A stretch of DNA of 64,000 bases from assembly GCA_009760855.2 (NCBI GenBank), contig WPIO01000019.1, positions 126,001 to 190,000 on the forward strand, in the 5' to 3' direction. This document shows, one piece after another, positions 23,030 to 37,676 of this stretch (positions are counted from its first letter, which is position 1; each line of letters starts with the position of its first letter). A program made the translations under genes and the position numbers. The DNA is from Cristatella mucedo. Taxonomy: Eukaryota > Bryozoa > Phylactolaemata > Cristatellidae. The notes under the pieces were generated by a model. The model saw only the letters and a program-made list of their open reading frames with translations, was not told the origin of the DNA and did no database searches.

Positions 23030-23590
23030 ATACAATGAAAGCTTTGACTCCTGCCTACCTATCAGAACAACTCCTCAATCACGCTAGGCATTGTAACACC
23101 TGCTCTTCTGGCTCAATTTGTTTAGCTATACATGGTACGAACCTCAAATCGTTTGAAGACCGTGCGTTTATTTTGTATGCTCCCAAAGCCTGGAAATCTC
23201 TCCCGACTGACGTCATAGCATCCCCTGTCTTGACGATATTTAATTAAAAAAATGCTAAAACTGCACGTCTTTACAGCTGCATTTAGTGGGTCTCCGTGAA
23301 TTGTTCCACGTGTGCTTATGCGTCTTGACACTGCGAAGCGACCACTAAACATATTTGTGTGTTGACAAAATGCATGTTACCTACAACCCTATTATGCTTC
23401 TTGACATTGTGCATGTTACCACGACTAGCCATTTGTTCATGCTTAATTTACTGCATATGTAAAGTGCCTGGAAAGAGGTTGAGTTCTCGTAGGTGCTATA
23501 CAAATTTATTATTATTAATTTTAATGCAAACGCGAGTTCTCTGAGGGTACTATTCAAATGTATTCTTATTATTATTGATGGAGACGCCAG
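23030..23590 (+). mobile_element. LINE-B-like 3' end
   Basis: PAYLSEQLLNHARH, then NLKSFEDRAFILYAPKAWKSLPTD near 23125-23210, a 3'UTR (CACTGCGAAGCGACCACTAA), and two successive tail segments near 23460-23515 and 23525-23580. The doubled tail suggests a second short insertion into the (ATT)n of the first. Confidence 0.8.
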
Positions 23591-24254
23591 GTCAATCTAG
23601 CCATTTAAGTTGACTATGAGCGTGGTTGGTATACAGCAAGTAGATCTGAGTCTGAAGCTATTTGAGCAGAAGCTGCAGCTCAAAAAAGGCACGTGCAGAT
23701 TCTCAATGTACAACCGTGAATGTTCAGTGATGCAGTGTCCAGATCTGGCTATAAAATGTATCCGCCGCAGGAGAACTTTCTCTAATAAAGCCCACTTTGT
23801 TCGTCCACCTAACCTTCACACCAACCTTGCAGCTTCCAAATAAGGAAAACACTTTTTTTTGACAACAGATCTAGTCACCGCTAGACCATCGCTCCGACCA
23901 CCGGCTTCAGATGAAAAGGCCAATAGATCCAAATGGTGCTTTAATTAACCATATATCTGCAAAATTCATCTTAAGGATGTTCAGACAAGCTGCATTCACT
24001 TGTTACATAATTAAAATAATCCCAAACTCGGATTTGCAGCACATCTGCTCAAAACGTATTCCCAAGGTTAAGGAATGAATTTCATTCGCGTTTTTTGGTA
24101 AGGAAACTGTGGATATGTGCGGCCGCACCCGCGGCAGCAATAAGTATTGTATAGAAGCGAAACTTCCGACTCAAAAACACTTAACTTGGTTTCTTCATTT
24201 AGCTGGTAAAGAGGTATTTTAGTCTTACTTGCCACGTGTTAGACCTAAATTTAT

Positions 24255-24395
24255 GGTTTAACCCTGCTGGGTAATAGTCGCGATTTGGCCTAGGGCTCGC
24301 CTTTTATGGCTGAGGTCGTGAGCTCGAGCTCAATGGCAAATGCAAAGCGCCAGGATAGTTCTCTAGTTCTCAAATGGTGCTACACAAAAGAATTA
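24255..24395 (+). mobile_element. SINE-1 copy, degraded
   Basis: GATTTGGCCTAGGGCTCGCC head, AGGTCGTGAGCTCGAGCTC in the B-box position, then AAATGCAAAGCGCCAGGATAG TTCTCTAGTT and a degraded second arm. Confidence 0.65.
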
Positions 24396-24969
24396 TTTGC
24401 TATCACGTATAACTTAGGAGTTAACCTCCTGGAAGTTGGTCATACAGAAGACTGTAAAGGTATCGCTGAAATAGATTTCCGACCGGATTCGTTCCAGTCC
24501 GAGAGGCGATCGATCAGATGATATGGCTCTGGAGCTCCAAAGTCGTGATATAATTTTAAACCCGCAAATAAATTTCGCTGTTCAGTATGTAAGTTCCGTT
24601 AACAAAGACTCTTCTAGTTCGCTGGCCCTAGTCAAACAACGGAAAGAGAGCCCACATTAATACGCTGTAGTTAAACCTTACGCTTAGGTTAATTTTGTAA
24701 AATTATTAATCACCATTTTTAAGTTTTCCTTTTATCGTTGTCTTATGAAGAACTTTCTATCTCATGAAAACGCTGCAACATTGCCCGCCAGTAGGGCGGA
24801 CTCATAAACTAAGTCAAGAGAAACGCGATCCCGCATTTCTAGGCAAAGTTAGAGTTTCTAGCAACTTTCATGTTATAGACTAATGTCATAAGGAGTTTGA
24901 CTTCAAAAAGTTGTGCATAGTTGCATTAAAAAAATTACACGTGGACCCTTGAATAAAGAATCTGCTTAC

Positions 24970-25105
24970 CAAACTGCCAAGGAGCTGTGGACGATGTTGG
25001 CGCAAAAGCAACGACGTAATATATACATCGACTATTTGCTCAGCTTCCAAGCTTCGAAGAGTGTTAATCGCTGCTACAAGCAGTCCGCTCTTGTTTGCTC
25101 CATTC
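24970..25105 (-). CDS. RPTP exon: D2 degenerate P-loop to LLGSL
   Basis: 136 bp. The acceptor TTTTAG completes an Arg codon begun in the previous exon (HC-R), followed by [26 protein letters not shown] and [11 protein letters not shown], then donor GTAAGC (phase 0). The Lys of NKSG occupies the position of the invariant catalytic Arg. Length and phases equal those of the D1 P-loop exon (42762-42897). The expected next residues (D/E-QY-F-Y) should be in a further exon that I could not find. Confidence 0.9.
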
Positions 25106-26098
25106 CTAAAATACATAAATAACAACAAGAGTAATTTTTCCCTGAGCTTTAACTGAACTATAACTCTGTCGCGTGACACTCTACAGCGGCTCCAAGCGAA
25201 GCGTGTTGGCCGACTAACCTGATAACGTGTACAATTTTAGCCGGCTTAAGCAAGTGCACGTTCATTTACGCTGTAGGAAGAAATGCTATGAGGGACAGGT
25301 AGGCGCAAAGCTTCGTTTTGACTTTGCACAAGTCCGGGTATGTCTCGATGATATTGTGAATCGAGCTCTAAGCTTTAGGAGCGTAATCGATTCACAAAAA
25401 CACAGAGTAAGCTATGAAGAGCCAGTCACTCTGAGGAATGAAAAGATTAATTCTCAGAATAACCGGTGAGGTCAGTGCAATTTTTGCTCGAGGAGGCAGC
25501 TGATCTGGTATGCTGTACTAAAGACGGGGGAGAAATAGCCAGGCAAAACGCCAAGCTGCCCGACGCTGTCAGGAATATGGAGATCGGGAGATACACAGCC
25601 TCCCTTCTCTGCGGCACAGTTACTGGAGCTGAAAGTTGATTGTGCCAAGGCAATCTGGTAAGTTACTAGAAAGCGAACATTAATCAAAATCAAAGCTGAA
25701 ATATTCCAATGGACATTTTGCAGAGGCTAGCGAAGGCTATTGTACTTGGGCGATGGGTGGCTGAGTTGGCCTACTGTCCACCGTCTTTGTGCTCGTTGGG
25801 CCCCGAGCGATAGGAGGCTACCAAAGAGCGAGACCTGCTTAAAGCGCTCGAACCAAGCGGTCTTGACGGCAGCACCGCCGGCCGCGCCGCAGCTTCTGAA
25901 AGTGATGGCGAAGCAGAGCGAGCGCAGGCGCACACCTGCAATGCACCAGCACTGTAGCGTTGTCCGAGCGAGCTTTCCACTGGTCGATGCTGCTGATGAG
26001 CTCGAGGAAGGAGTGCTCGTGGGCCGGACAAGGTTCCGACTCGGACCAGTCCAGGTATTCGAACTGGCGAACCAGCCATCCTTCACCTGACTGGAGTC

Positions 26099-26132
<34 letters not shown>

Positions 26133-29100
26133 ACGCAAACGAGTCAAAGCGGTACAGAAATTTTCAGCTAGCGTTCCTCTAGGGGAGCTAGGACCTCGAA
26201 GGCGAACCGAGAGTGCGCACTCGCCGAGCAATCAGCGACGCCTTTAGCGTTGAAAGACATTAATTACGACGAGCAGTTGAACACGTGTAGGAAAGCACTT
26301 CTCACAAGCGTATTTTTGCGTTTGAAATGCGTTGGTGTACAAACATTTTATTTAGACGTCATCGTATCCTTGGTCAAACCCTCTGCGGCTGCTCGAGCAT
26401 GCAACTGCTAACCGAAGCAGTTTCTTATTATGACACTGAGTCAGGAGGATAGTCGAGAAAGTTTAGTTGCGTATGCAGGACGGCTGGAAAGGATGTTTGA
26501 GTCGGCAATGGAGAGAGGATGTGGGTACATAACAAGTGTGAAGATGAGCTGCATTTTCTAGAACCTGCAGAGCAGAAAGTCCTTGAGCGAAGAAATGAAA
26601 TAGCTAATTTGTCTTATATAGAGGACTCGAAGGCACGATAAGGCGGAACACTCGTCGTTTGGCCGGAAAATTTAAAGCTTGAAAATTTCACTTGTATTTG
26701 GGAAACTACCTCAACTATATCAACAAGCAAATATCCAGGTTTATCTGCATGCCTACCTGTTTGATATTTGAAGCGCTAACAAACTTTCTAAATCTGACAG
26801 ATGAGCAGTGTAACAACAGAGTCTCGCGAGTTTCAGGAAATAATAATAAAACATTTGCATAGCACCACTGAGAGCTAAAAATTTACAGGATCTTTAAGTA
26901 AATGAGAAAGAAGGAGCAAGTGAATTGATTAGTGCTAACATTCACAATTTCCGCACCCATCAGTACAACTGACAAGGAAAATTCACGTGGACTGGCAACG
27001 GCAGTGAGGAACAGGTGGTTTTTGAGTTTCTTTTTGTATGTCAAGTCAAGGGATGTCATGCCATCCTTCACATGCATGGTTGGTACGATAGAAAGCATGA
27101 TTACGACATACGTACAGGCAAAATAGCCATCCAGAGAAAGAAAATATTGGGACCATCCAGGGAGTGACGGATCCTTTAAGTTGATAGGCTACTAGTTGGG
27201 GAGCAGCCGCAGGTCGGGGAAAATTGGTATAATGCTGCTGGTGCAGCCTTCTTGACATACAATTTTAGCTGCAGAGTTTTTCAATTATTTTAATAGTCAA
27301 ACACCAAAGAAAAAGACCTGAAAATATCGAGTTACTGAAGTCTAGAAAAATTTTTGAAAATGGGTGGGCTAGCTTTGCTGCGGCGCCAATATCTATGCAA
27401 GAAAAAATTATTTTTGCAAACCTAATAGTTATAAGTATAGATACTTCACAGTTACGTAATGACTACTGGCATTTTGAACCAGTCAAAAAAAGAAGAAAGA
27501 GCAGGAGCGACGACTGTCTTCACAGAACTTTAGCCCCTCCTCACAAAATATGAGCCCATACACTCAAACTGATCGAATTGATTTTGATGATATTTTCAGA
27601 AAGTCACCTGCTGGCTCTCGGGCCTATAGCTTTACAGGTATCAAGTTGCTTAGCCGCAGCGCTTACAATAGGGATGACATGTTGAAGTTCGGAAATACTC
27701 CCCGATCTCGTGTTTGAAGAACAAAGGCAAGCCAGCAGAAGTCAGACAAAATACACGGAAGAATAGAAACACGCATAATTTATCTAAGGCGGCGAGCGGG
27801 ATTTTTTAGTCCACGCAACGGCTGCTGCCCTAGCTGAGGAGGATGAGGAGGCAGCGCTGAGCCGGCACATTATACTCATCGAGCGAGAGGACACTGGGCC
27901 GACGAGAAAGCTGCAGCGCCTGCTCTTTGTGAGCACCCAGCACTTTCTATAGCATAGACAGGCGTGCAACAAAAAGTTTGCTAACACATTTCCATGCTTG
28001 GCAAGAAGCTGGCAGAGCAGCTCAGGCAGGCGGTCCAAGTTCAAGCCGATCACTGCGTCACGCACAGAACGGGCGCCAGCGAAATAGATGTGCAGGCGGC
28101 GGCAGCCCGCGAGCACTGTCCACGAGCCGTACTTCCTGGTGAGCGATTCTGAAGTCGCGCGTCCTGTGAGTAGTGCTCGAGCCGACGTTGCTGCCGAGAC
28201 ACTGCACGTCGATCGGCTTGCTGAGTAGAAAACCTTCACCTTCGTCAGGCCAGTATCTCGATGATGAATCGTCCTACAAGCAGAGCAGAGAGCTGTGTAA
28301 GAAAAATAAATCACGTATTATGATGTTTGCGTAGTGAAACTGCTTCTGGCGCTATAAACCGATTAATACAAAGCCCTTGACAATTATACTAATTCTTGCA
28401 TACAAATTGCTATTTGACGACGGATTATTTGCAATAGAAAAGATAATCAAGTGCATTTAATTGCAAATATAGATTCACTTATCAGTGACACACTAGATCC
28501 GTCGCATACCGTCGCCTAACAAGACAACCTTTTTCAATTATTTGCCAGATTTTTCCTCGAGGCTAACTTTAGCGATCATTCAGTATCAGTATCCGCTTGC
28601 ATACAAACTAAAAGGAAGACCAAAGAACAAATACATTTGTGGACAGATTATCTAACTACTTATAAGAAGCGTATATAATTACTTCTGAATTCGGCTAATA
28701 ATTTAAAAAGGTTCAAGATGCCGAACTTGAACTGAAAAATTGAATATGCAGTGAATTGTATTCTATGAAATGTGTATTCTAACGAGATATAATTGCACGA
28801 TATGATTGCTGCGGGAGAAAATTATGTGCATAAATGTGACACTAATTAATTCAGTTCATGTATGCCACATCCTACCTTAACACGCGAGCTACCATGTCTG
28901 GAGCCCTACTTACCGCACATCCGGCATTTCAGACCTAGGTGAAAAAAAGCTAGCTACTGAAAGTTTCCGTGCTTTCAACGGGACGGAAAAGCAATACCGA
29001 GCAGGATATTTTTTCCGTGTATTAAAGAAAACTTGTCTGGGTCATATCATATAATGCTAATCTAAAAAGATCATAGCAGGCGTAATTTATAAAGTAAGCT

Positions 29101-30537
29101 CACACATTGCAAGTCTAACCTTGTCTAAGCCCTACCCGTCCGTAGGTGGCGCCGTCTAATCAATACTGGTGCTCGATGTTTTCCTGTCCGTGCCGAAGAT
29201 GCCGCACTTTTCTGGTGTATAATCCCTACCAGCACAGCACCGGGCTACGTAACTCAATTTCATCCGAGCAGCACCGGCATACGTGGCTCATCTCGGAACA
29301 AAACTGAATGAAGTCCGGTAAAAGAATGCTGTGACTGTGCTAGTCGTGCGGGCGGAGTTATTCCCAAGGATTAGCCTAGAGAGGGCATCCCACTGAGAAG
29401 TCTGGAAGCAGCAGAGTGACATATGCAAAAATTAGGCACAATCTAGGCTTTCACTTCTATGCAGATGACACTCAGTTGTACCTTTGCTTTGATCCTTCCC
29501 AGCATTCGAGCACCTCGAATTCTCTCAACTCACTTGCAGCATGTATTGATGACATCCGCACATGAATGGCAGTAAATTTTCTAAACTAACGATGATAAAA
29601 CTAACTTACTAGTTATGAGCAAACCCAGTATGATTCAGAAATTAGAAAGGCTGACGCTCAAATTGGCTCTGCCAGCATAACTCCTGTTGAATCAGCTAGA
29701 AATCTAGGTGTCATGTTCCGAAGTGACCTTTTGTTAGACGATCACATCAGCTCCACAGTTCAATCTGCCTACTTTCAGCTTCATAACATCGCTAAAATTC
29801 GGGCTTGTTAAGAGATAAGGATACCACGTCAAATTTTGTCCATGCATTTGTGACATCCCGTCTTGACTTTTGAAACTCACTGCCTGCTGGCCTACCACCA
29901 TGTGCAATCAGGCGATTACAGCTGGTGCAAAACTCTGCAGCTAGGCTTGTCTGTCGTGAGAGTAGCAGTTGCCACATTACTGCACTTCTCGCCGACCTGC
30001 ACTGGCTACCAGTCAAGCAGCGGATTGAATTCAAGGTTTTGTCGCTCACTTTTAGGTCACTTCATTATTTGGCTCCAGCCTATCTCTCAGATCCACTCCC
30101 CCACGAGGCCAACCGTCGTACCACCCACTTTTCGGAATCCAACAGTTTAAAAATACCTCATACAAACCTCAAATCCTTTTGAGACCGTGCATTTAGTTCG
30201 TATGCTCCCAAAGCCTGGAACTCCCTCCCGACCTGCGTCAGAACATCCCCTGACCTGACCACATTTAAAAAGAACTTATAAACAACACCTAATTAGGACA
30301 GCATTTAGTAGTGGGTCCCTGTGATTTGTCCTTGATGTGCTTATGCGTGCTGACACTGTGCATGCTGCCACTAACCACACTTGCACGCTGACCCTGTGCA
30401 TGTCACCCCTAACCATGTTATTCACGTTGTTTGTTTATCAAGCATGATATTACGCACCATTCAATCGCGTTTCTCTTTGCAGCAAACGTAAAGCGCCTAG
30501 AGAGAGATTTAGTTCTGTGAAGGCGCTTTATCAAGTG

Positions 30538-30572
<35 letters not shown>

Positions 30573-33500
30573 GTAAAAGAATGATAATATTTAGAAACGG
30601 TGCAAGGACGCTTCATTGAGCCAAAAGATGAATACATCAAGCTGCAATAATAAGGGACAGTAAAACTGCACATTTCGTGCCATTCGACGAGCTGCAGGCA
30701 GTCGGGCACATGGGCAATCCCACAATGCTGCAGTCAGCGACCGACGACAGCAGCAAAGAGATTCGCAGAGTAGAACTAGTTTCTACCAATGCATCTCCGT
30801 CTGTAACTCCTCAAAGTCATAAAGACCATGTGGGTGTTACGAAGGAGAGTTTTGCATAGCGCACTCACAGCCTAAGCGGCATTCGGTAGCCAACAGACTT
30901 CATGTCACGCAACAAAAAAAAAGTGGGAAGCATAGCAGAGTCAGGAGAGCAGTTGAGGTAGCGAGCAGCATGGAAGTAGCAGCTCAGGACCGCTGAAAAG
31001 GATGAGCCATAGTTCCTACGATTTGTAAGAGTTGATTATCTAACAAAACGTTTTCAATGCAAACTTTGTCTAGTAATTGTTGCTAAGCAGCTGGTTGAAC
31101 ATATTGAAAAGAATGAAATGTCAGAAACTTTTCAATCAGGGTTCATGAAGCAGCACTCTACTGAAACTGCTCTCCGCCGTGTTAACAATGACATTCTACG
31201 TGGCAAAGATGACGGGAATGTCACTGCCCTGGCTCTGCTAGATCTGTCAGCTGCCTTCGACATAATTGATCACGATGTTCTACTTGAACGATTGAGAACA
31301 ACGATCGGTCTGGCAGACAAATCACTGGGGTCGTTTAAATCATACTTGTCTGATCGTGTTCAATCCGTGTCTTGTGGGGGTCAGGTCTCACACAAGACCA
31401 GTCAAGTGTCTGTACTCGGTCCCTTGCTGTTCTCCATTTATACTCAACCTCTGGAAAAAGTGATTAAGGCCCATGGAATACGATATCACTTTTACGCTGA
31501 CGATACTCAGTTGTATTTGTCATTCAAACCGTCGGAATCTGATGCAGCAACTGAGAAACTGAATGCTTGCCTTGCCGACATTCGATCCTGGTTGTCGAAT
31601 AACTTCTTGAAACTAAATGACGTTAAGACCAAACTGCTGCTCATAGGACACCCTAAGCGTGTGGCTGGATTAAAAGGCTCTGCTCTTGTAATAATTGATG
31701 CTGTTGTGCGATCATCACCACAAGCTCAAAATTTAGGTGTGTTATCGACAGCTGCCTAAATTTTAAAAGCTTCATTCAGAAGTCTGCTTCTACAGCTGGA
31801 CATCACGTCCAATCGCTATACAAGATTAGAAGCGGTCTTCCACAGTGGCTTGCAAACAATTTACCTAGCTCCTTAGTTCTGTCTTGGCTTGATTTTTGTA
31901 ATTTCCTTTTGGCTGGGCTACCAAAGAAAGCAGCTAAACCACTGCAGTTGACTATGAATATGGCTGCAAGGCTAGTCTTCAAGTCCCAGAGGTTTGATCA
32001 CATGTCTCCTTTGCTGAAAGTGCTAGGATGGATGCCGGTTGAGCAACGAATACAGAGGAAAGTTCTTACGCTGACCCACAAGGCCCGCCACGGCTTGGCT
32101 TCTTCGTACCTACCTGAACTGCTGCACCAGTTTCAGCTTGCTCACTCCCTCAGGGCCTGTGAGTACAATAAATTAGCTGTTCCATTCCTCCGCTTAAAGA
32201 GTTTTGGAAACAGAAGCTTTATCTCTGCAGGTCCTAGACTGTGGAGCTCGCTTCCACAATTCTTACGCAACGACAACTACTCTTCTGCTGCCGAATATGG
32301 CTCATCCGTTTCAGCGGTCCTGAGCTGCTACTTCCACGCTACTCACTACCTCGACTGCTCTCCTGACTCTGCTATGCTTCCCACTTTCTGTTTGTTTCGT
32401 GAGACGAAGTCTGTTGGCTACCGAATGCGTACCAAAAGCCGCTTAGGCTATGAATGCGCTATACAAAACTCTCCTGCGTAACACCCATATAGTCTTTATG
32501 AATTTGTGGAGCTACAGACGGAGATTCATACATACACTTCTAACAGCTCCTTCTTTTGCCTTAGTGTAAGGCTTCGGAGCGCAGACCCATCTGAGCTTAC
32601 TAGGTCTATATTTGAAAGCAGATAAGCGCTTGCATATTCTACATGTATCACCTATTCTTAACAACACCATTTGGGAGGTTCAGTAGAATGCGTTTGATAG
32701 GTCGAATGTGTATAGCCAACCTAATATGAGAACAAAAATAAAAAGTTCTGCAAAGCTGAGAATGCAGTACGCAAACAGTCCTGAGTAATTGTCTTCTCGT
32801 GAAAGGTTTCGTTAACTTTGTCACGGTAGAAGGCGAAAAACCTCACACGGAAACAATCAAAGCAAATATTCTGAGTTGAATAAATAATTATATATTACTA
32901 TGAAAGCTCTCTAACTGTGCGACCTAGATGTAACGCCTTTCGTCTTTAGGCTGCATACATTGAAAAAGTGATTTCGATTAAAACACGCTTGAATTATTGA
33001 CAAAGCTTGACTGATCCAGGACATTATGGTGGACGATCATAAAGGACTGATAAGCTGTAGCCAGGCCAGAACAAGCATTGCCTTCCACGAGACGCTCACA
33101 CTAAGTGCCACATTTTAGTAAATACGCCCAGGTTCAGACTGAATGCTAAAAGTCGACACAGTGTTAAGGAGCTGAAGCACTGTTCTTACCTTGGTCGTGA
33201 AGCTGTCCAGCGCTACTATCGTACCCACGCGATGGTCCAGAACCAGTCTCCAAAAATCTCCAATCGTATTGGTTAGAGGAAGCTGTGTTACAATGAAAGC
33301 ATCTTTCTTTTTGTAGCCCTTTAAATAAATTATAAAGCGCATTCCACATGCAGATCATACATATCGTGGTATGGTCTTCCGAATCAGATAATTGAGTTAT
33401 TATTATCATCAATAAGCTCCAGAAGCTTCTCTTACGCGACACGGCAGCTTTCATGCTTTAAGATGAATCATACTCATTCTCACACCACTGTATCAAATTT

Positions 33501-36500
33501 TATCAAGTGAGTGGTGCAAAAACAAGCAGTAGGCACTACGACCGAGTTATTTTATGGTGGCTCAATTTGATAAAATGCAGGCTCATGCTCTGAAAAAATA
33601 AATCAACCGATCAAAGCATGCAAAATATCCCATAAAATAAGGTTTATAATTCTGAGATTCTAGACTCACGCTTAAGCGTGCCATGTCCGTCCACCCGGGC
33701 CTAGTGACATGTGCACTTTAAGGATTACTATCTTTCCAGTCCACATAAGTATTTGGAAGCAATTTTTCAGGCTAAGATGTTGATAGAAGCGATCCATTTA
33801 GCTCGTATGCTCCCACAGCCTGGAACTCCCTCCCGACCTGCATCAGAACATCCCCTGACCTGACCACATTTAAAAAAAACTTAAAAACATACCTATTTAG
33901 GACAGCATTTAGTGGGTCCTTGTGATTCGTCCTCGATGTGCTTATGCGTGCTGACACTGTTCATGCTGCCACTAACCACATTTGCATGCTGACCCAGTGC
34001 ATGTAACCCCTAACCATGTTATTCATTTTGTTTGTTTTTCAAGCATGATTTTACTTACTATTCTATTGCGTATCACTTTGCAGCAAATGTAAAGCGCCTA
34101 GAAAGAGATTAAGTTCTCTGAGGGCGCTTTATCAAGTGCTATATTATTATCCATAATTCCAACAAGCTTCGAATGAAATATTATTTCATTCAAATTAAGA
34201 CATAAAGTAGGATAATAAGGTAAAAAACCTGAGAACTAGAATTGATGAAACATAGAAAGATACTGGTCATGCTAAGTGGTCTTGAAAGTATGGTGCACAA
34301 TGCTAATATGATTAGCTGGTACTTCCTCAATGATAACATCATCAAATTTACGATAGCTTAAGCATAAAAAGTTTAAAAAAGTTTAGTTGCCAAAATGTTT
34401 AAAAAAAGCGAAGCTGCAAAATACATAATATTCAATGCGCAGTCGGTAGATAAAATTGGTGGAAATCAGCACGCGAGAATATAATGACAGCAAATGAAGG
34501 AAGCATACAATTAAGAGAATGTAGAAGGATAGAGCTTAAAATTAAGATGAAACTTTAAAACCGCACTTACGTTAAGATAGACCGCGTTGATGTAGTCCGT
34601 TGAGCCATCAGAACTCGAAAAAGTTAAAAGAATGGCGCGCTTCGTGTTGCCTACAAAGAGACGTTACTGGTTGCATATACGACTAGTGAGCGCTGTGCAT
34701 TGCCTGGCTCTTTTGGTATAACGAGTTGCTTCGCGTTATCAAGACTAGATACGGTCACATTCAAGCATTAAATTACCATAAATTTATTTCACGAAGCCAT
34801 TTCAATGCAATATTATGGCATCAGTAGATACTTTTTATGCCCCTGACTCAGCATAAACTTGAATAGCTTACTGCAGGTCAGCAAGGTAAAATAGGTCACC
34901 GCAGATCTTGTGTGCTTTGCTACAGCTATGTACGAGCTCCAACGTTTGAAAGTAGGAAAGCATTGAAATTTGAAAAAATTGAAATTTGAAAGCATCTGCT
35001 CACAGGTTGCAACAGCCCACGCTTTATACATGGAAATGCTTTGATATTTACCATACGCACCTTTACACTATATGTGCGCTGTTATATATTCGACGTCGCC
35101 GTATGGCTTCATCGCTTATTTTTGATCGCTAAGTGATATTTCTTTAGTGCACTGATAGCGAACGTCTACTGGGAGGTAACATGACTCAGGAGCCTTCGAG
35201 CACTGGGCGGAGGCCCTAAGAGGGCTCAGAATACCAAAGCATCCGTAGACTCTCGAGCTATTGAGGGGGACAAGGCTCTCGGCGTATGGCTCGGCAGTCC
35301 TGCACAAATCCATGTATTGGCGGCGCCTGCGGGGGACATCCAGCAGGCACAATTTGCAATCAGCTATCGGGCGGGTTCGTAACAAACGATGGCTCAACAG
35401 TACAAAATCAATGCATGCGTGGAGTGTAGGGGCTGTCGAAGGAGTACAGGGAAAGGGGGGCGGGGAGAGGGCTAGATCCCTCGACGCCGGCAGCCTTCTA
35501 GAGTGCATGGACTGGCCGCCGTGGTTTCTGATAAGAAAGTGCTTGATGTTGGAGCCAGGAGACTTGTCGCTCTGTCGCGCTATCCTAGCAGACGACAGGT
35601 CATGCCAAGGGCTGTCGCAGTACTCATGCCGGAGCATGCTAAAGAAAGACTGATAGCATGGGGCGACCGAAGCTACGACAAGCTGCACTGCAAGCTCAAA
35701 CTAGATTGAGTAATGCTTTAGTGACGGACGTGACATCAAGGACCACAACAACGCAAGCTTTCGGTTTTCATGTAAAATAAAGGTAGGTACCATACAAATC
35801 GCTTATCGCCACGTGCTCTGGTGACGAAGTCTCTGTTAAACCCTTAACAGGGCCTGCAATAGAGCTGGACATAACTTATGCAGGCGTAGAAGTAAATGCA
35901 CGAGGCCAAGGTTAGGCAAGTCACTTGGCTGAGCAGGATCGTTGCTAGATCCGGTCTACTGCATTTATCAGTGCTGTTTTGTTGGTTTACGTTTACATAG
36001 GATCGGAAAAATATCAAACTTAAGCTTGCGATTATCTTAGCTGTAAAATTAAAACGCTCATCATCACTCACCCGTAAAAATTTACACTACATGAGCCAGC
36101 ATCTGCATTTACTGCACTTCCAACAAGCATGCCTTATAACTAGAGCTGTACTGAACATTCGCTTCAGGTCCGGATAGTGGGCAACTAGTTATTCGGATTG
36201 GACCGAATTACCGCAGTGGTCATGTGAAATCTGTTCCTGCAAATGAGCGATTATAGAGAGCAGAATGAATGAACTTTTGTATTACCTTAATATATGCGTA
36301 GAGGTTATTTCACTTTTTTTGATTAAATATTTTCTTTTCGTTTTTGCATTATTATTTACTGAACTGCATCTTTCGCTTTCATATAACATTTTGAATGAAG
36401 GTAGACCTAGTCTGCACACTATTCGCAATTGGCCGAATAGGGAAAAATTACAATGTGCAAGGTCCATGCAAAGAACGGCGAGCTTTTAAGACATACAAAT

Positions 36501-37585
36501 GAAAATATAATAACTCACTAGTCTCATAACACAGGCCTATTATGGTAGACTCGTTGAACACCAAGCCCAACTTTGTACCGCTGCCGGTTGTCTTGGATAG
36601 GTGCTTTGCATTGAAAATTAAGGTTCGATATTCTTCAGTATTAATAACAACAAGAGAAATAAAGCAAGCTCCCAACTTCATTACTCTAATAATTGTAACA
36701 ACTGAACTAGAAGCAGAAATTTGAGTTTTACTTAATAATGTGCGCAGCAGCTTTAAGGTCTTACTTGGCACTATCGAAAGATCGAAATTTTTCTTCAAAT
36801 TTTCCGGAAGCAGAGCAACAGAACAATGTTCCCGGGGAATCGGTTGTATCGCATCAGTAAAGACCTACAAGATTCGAGCATTAAGGTTGCACTTAAATGT
36901 CACAAAAGTAGAGAAAATAGTCTATTATTTCGGCTGCTCCATTTCTAAAGCAGACTATAGATACACGCAGAGCAAAATTAGATACAATGTCGTAGACTCT
37001 CATGGTTACTCAAGCTTCCTTCAAAAATCGATGTCAGTGAGAGTTGAAACAATAATACTGGGTATGTAATTGACACCCAAACAAATAAAAAAAAGCCATT
37101 TAATCAAAGAAGTAAAAGAAGACTCTTCAGTTTCCCTAAATATGACCAGGCTAAGTGCCTGCTATGAGTGCTTGACAATGCTAGCTTAAAACGTGAGGAA
37201 GAAGAGTATCAGAATGAATAAATTTCCACCCCGCACGCTAGCTGCCTCACGCAACTACTTTTGCCCATGATAAGAAGGAGTTAAATGTTCAGGCTAAACA
37301 AAACGTATTGCTCTAAGGTGCGGGCAGCTAATGTAAACGTCATTTTTGTGCAGCTCTGTTGGATGGTCAAAAATGTCTCTTGATATATAATATCTAGCTT
37401 AAGCAGCTGGTAACTTCGTAAAAGCTTCCATATTACATTCGAAATTACAGGGTCTGATCATGTACATTTACTGAACATTGAAAGAAAGCTCTTATGGGGC
37501 TATAGAAATGTCTCATCATTATTATATTATCCTATCTTTTTATAGAGCTAGGAGAGAGAGTGTGCCAGAGAAAAGAGAGAGAGAG

Positions 37586-37676
<91 letters not shown>

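Noticed and set aside
25740-26247. Overlapping long frames on both strands around the exon at 25936-26090
   Set aside because: Shadows of a GC-rich true exon and its flanks; only the 155-bp exon frame matches the phosphatase fold.
27784-28314. 176-codon minus-strand frame over the exon at 28133-28273
   Set aside because: It is in the wrong frame for the YWP exon; the correct frame is limited to 47 codons between good splice sites.
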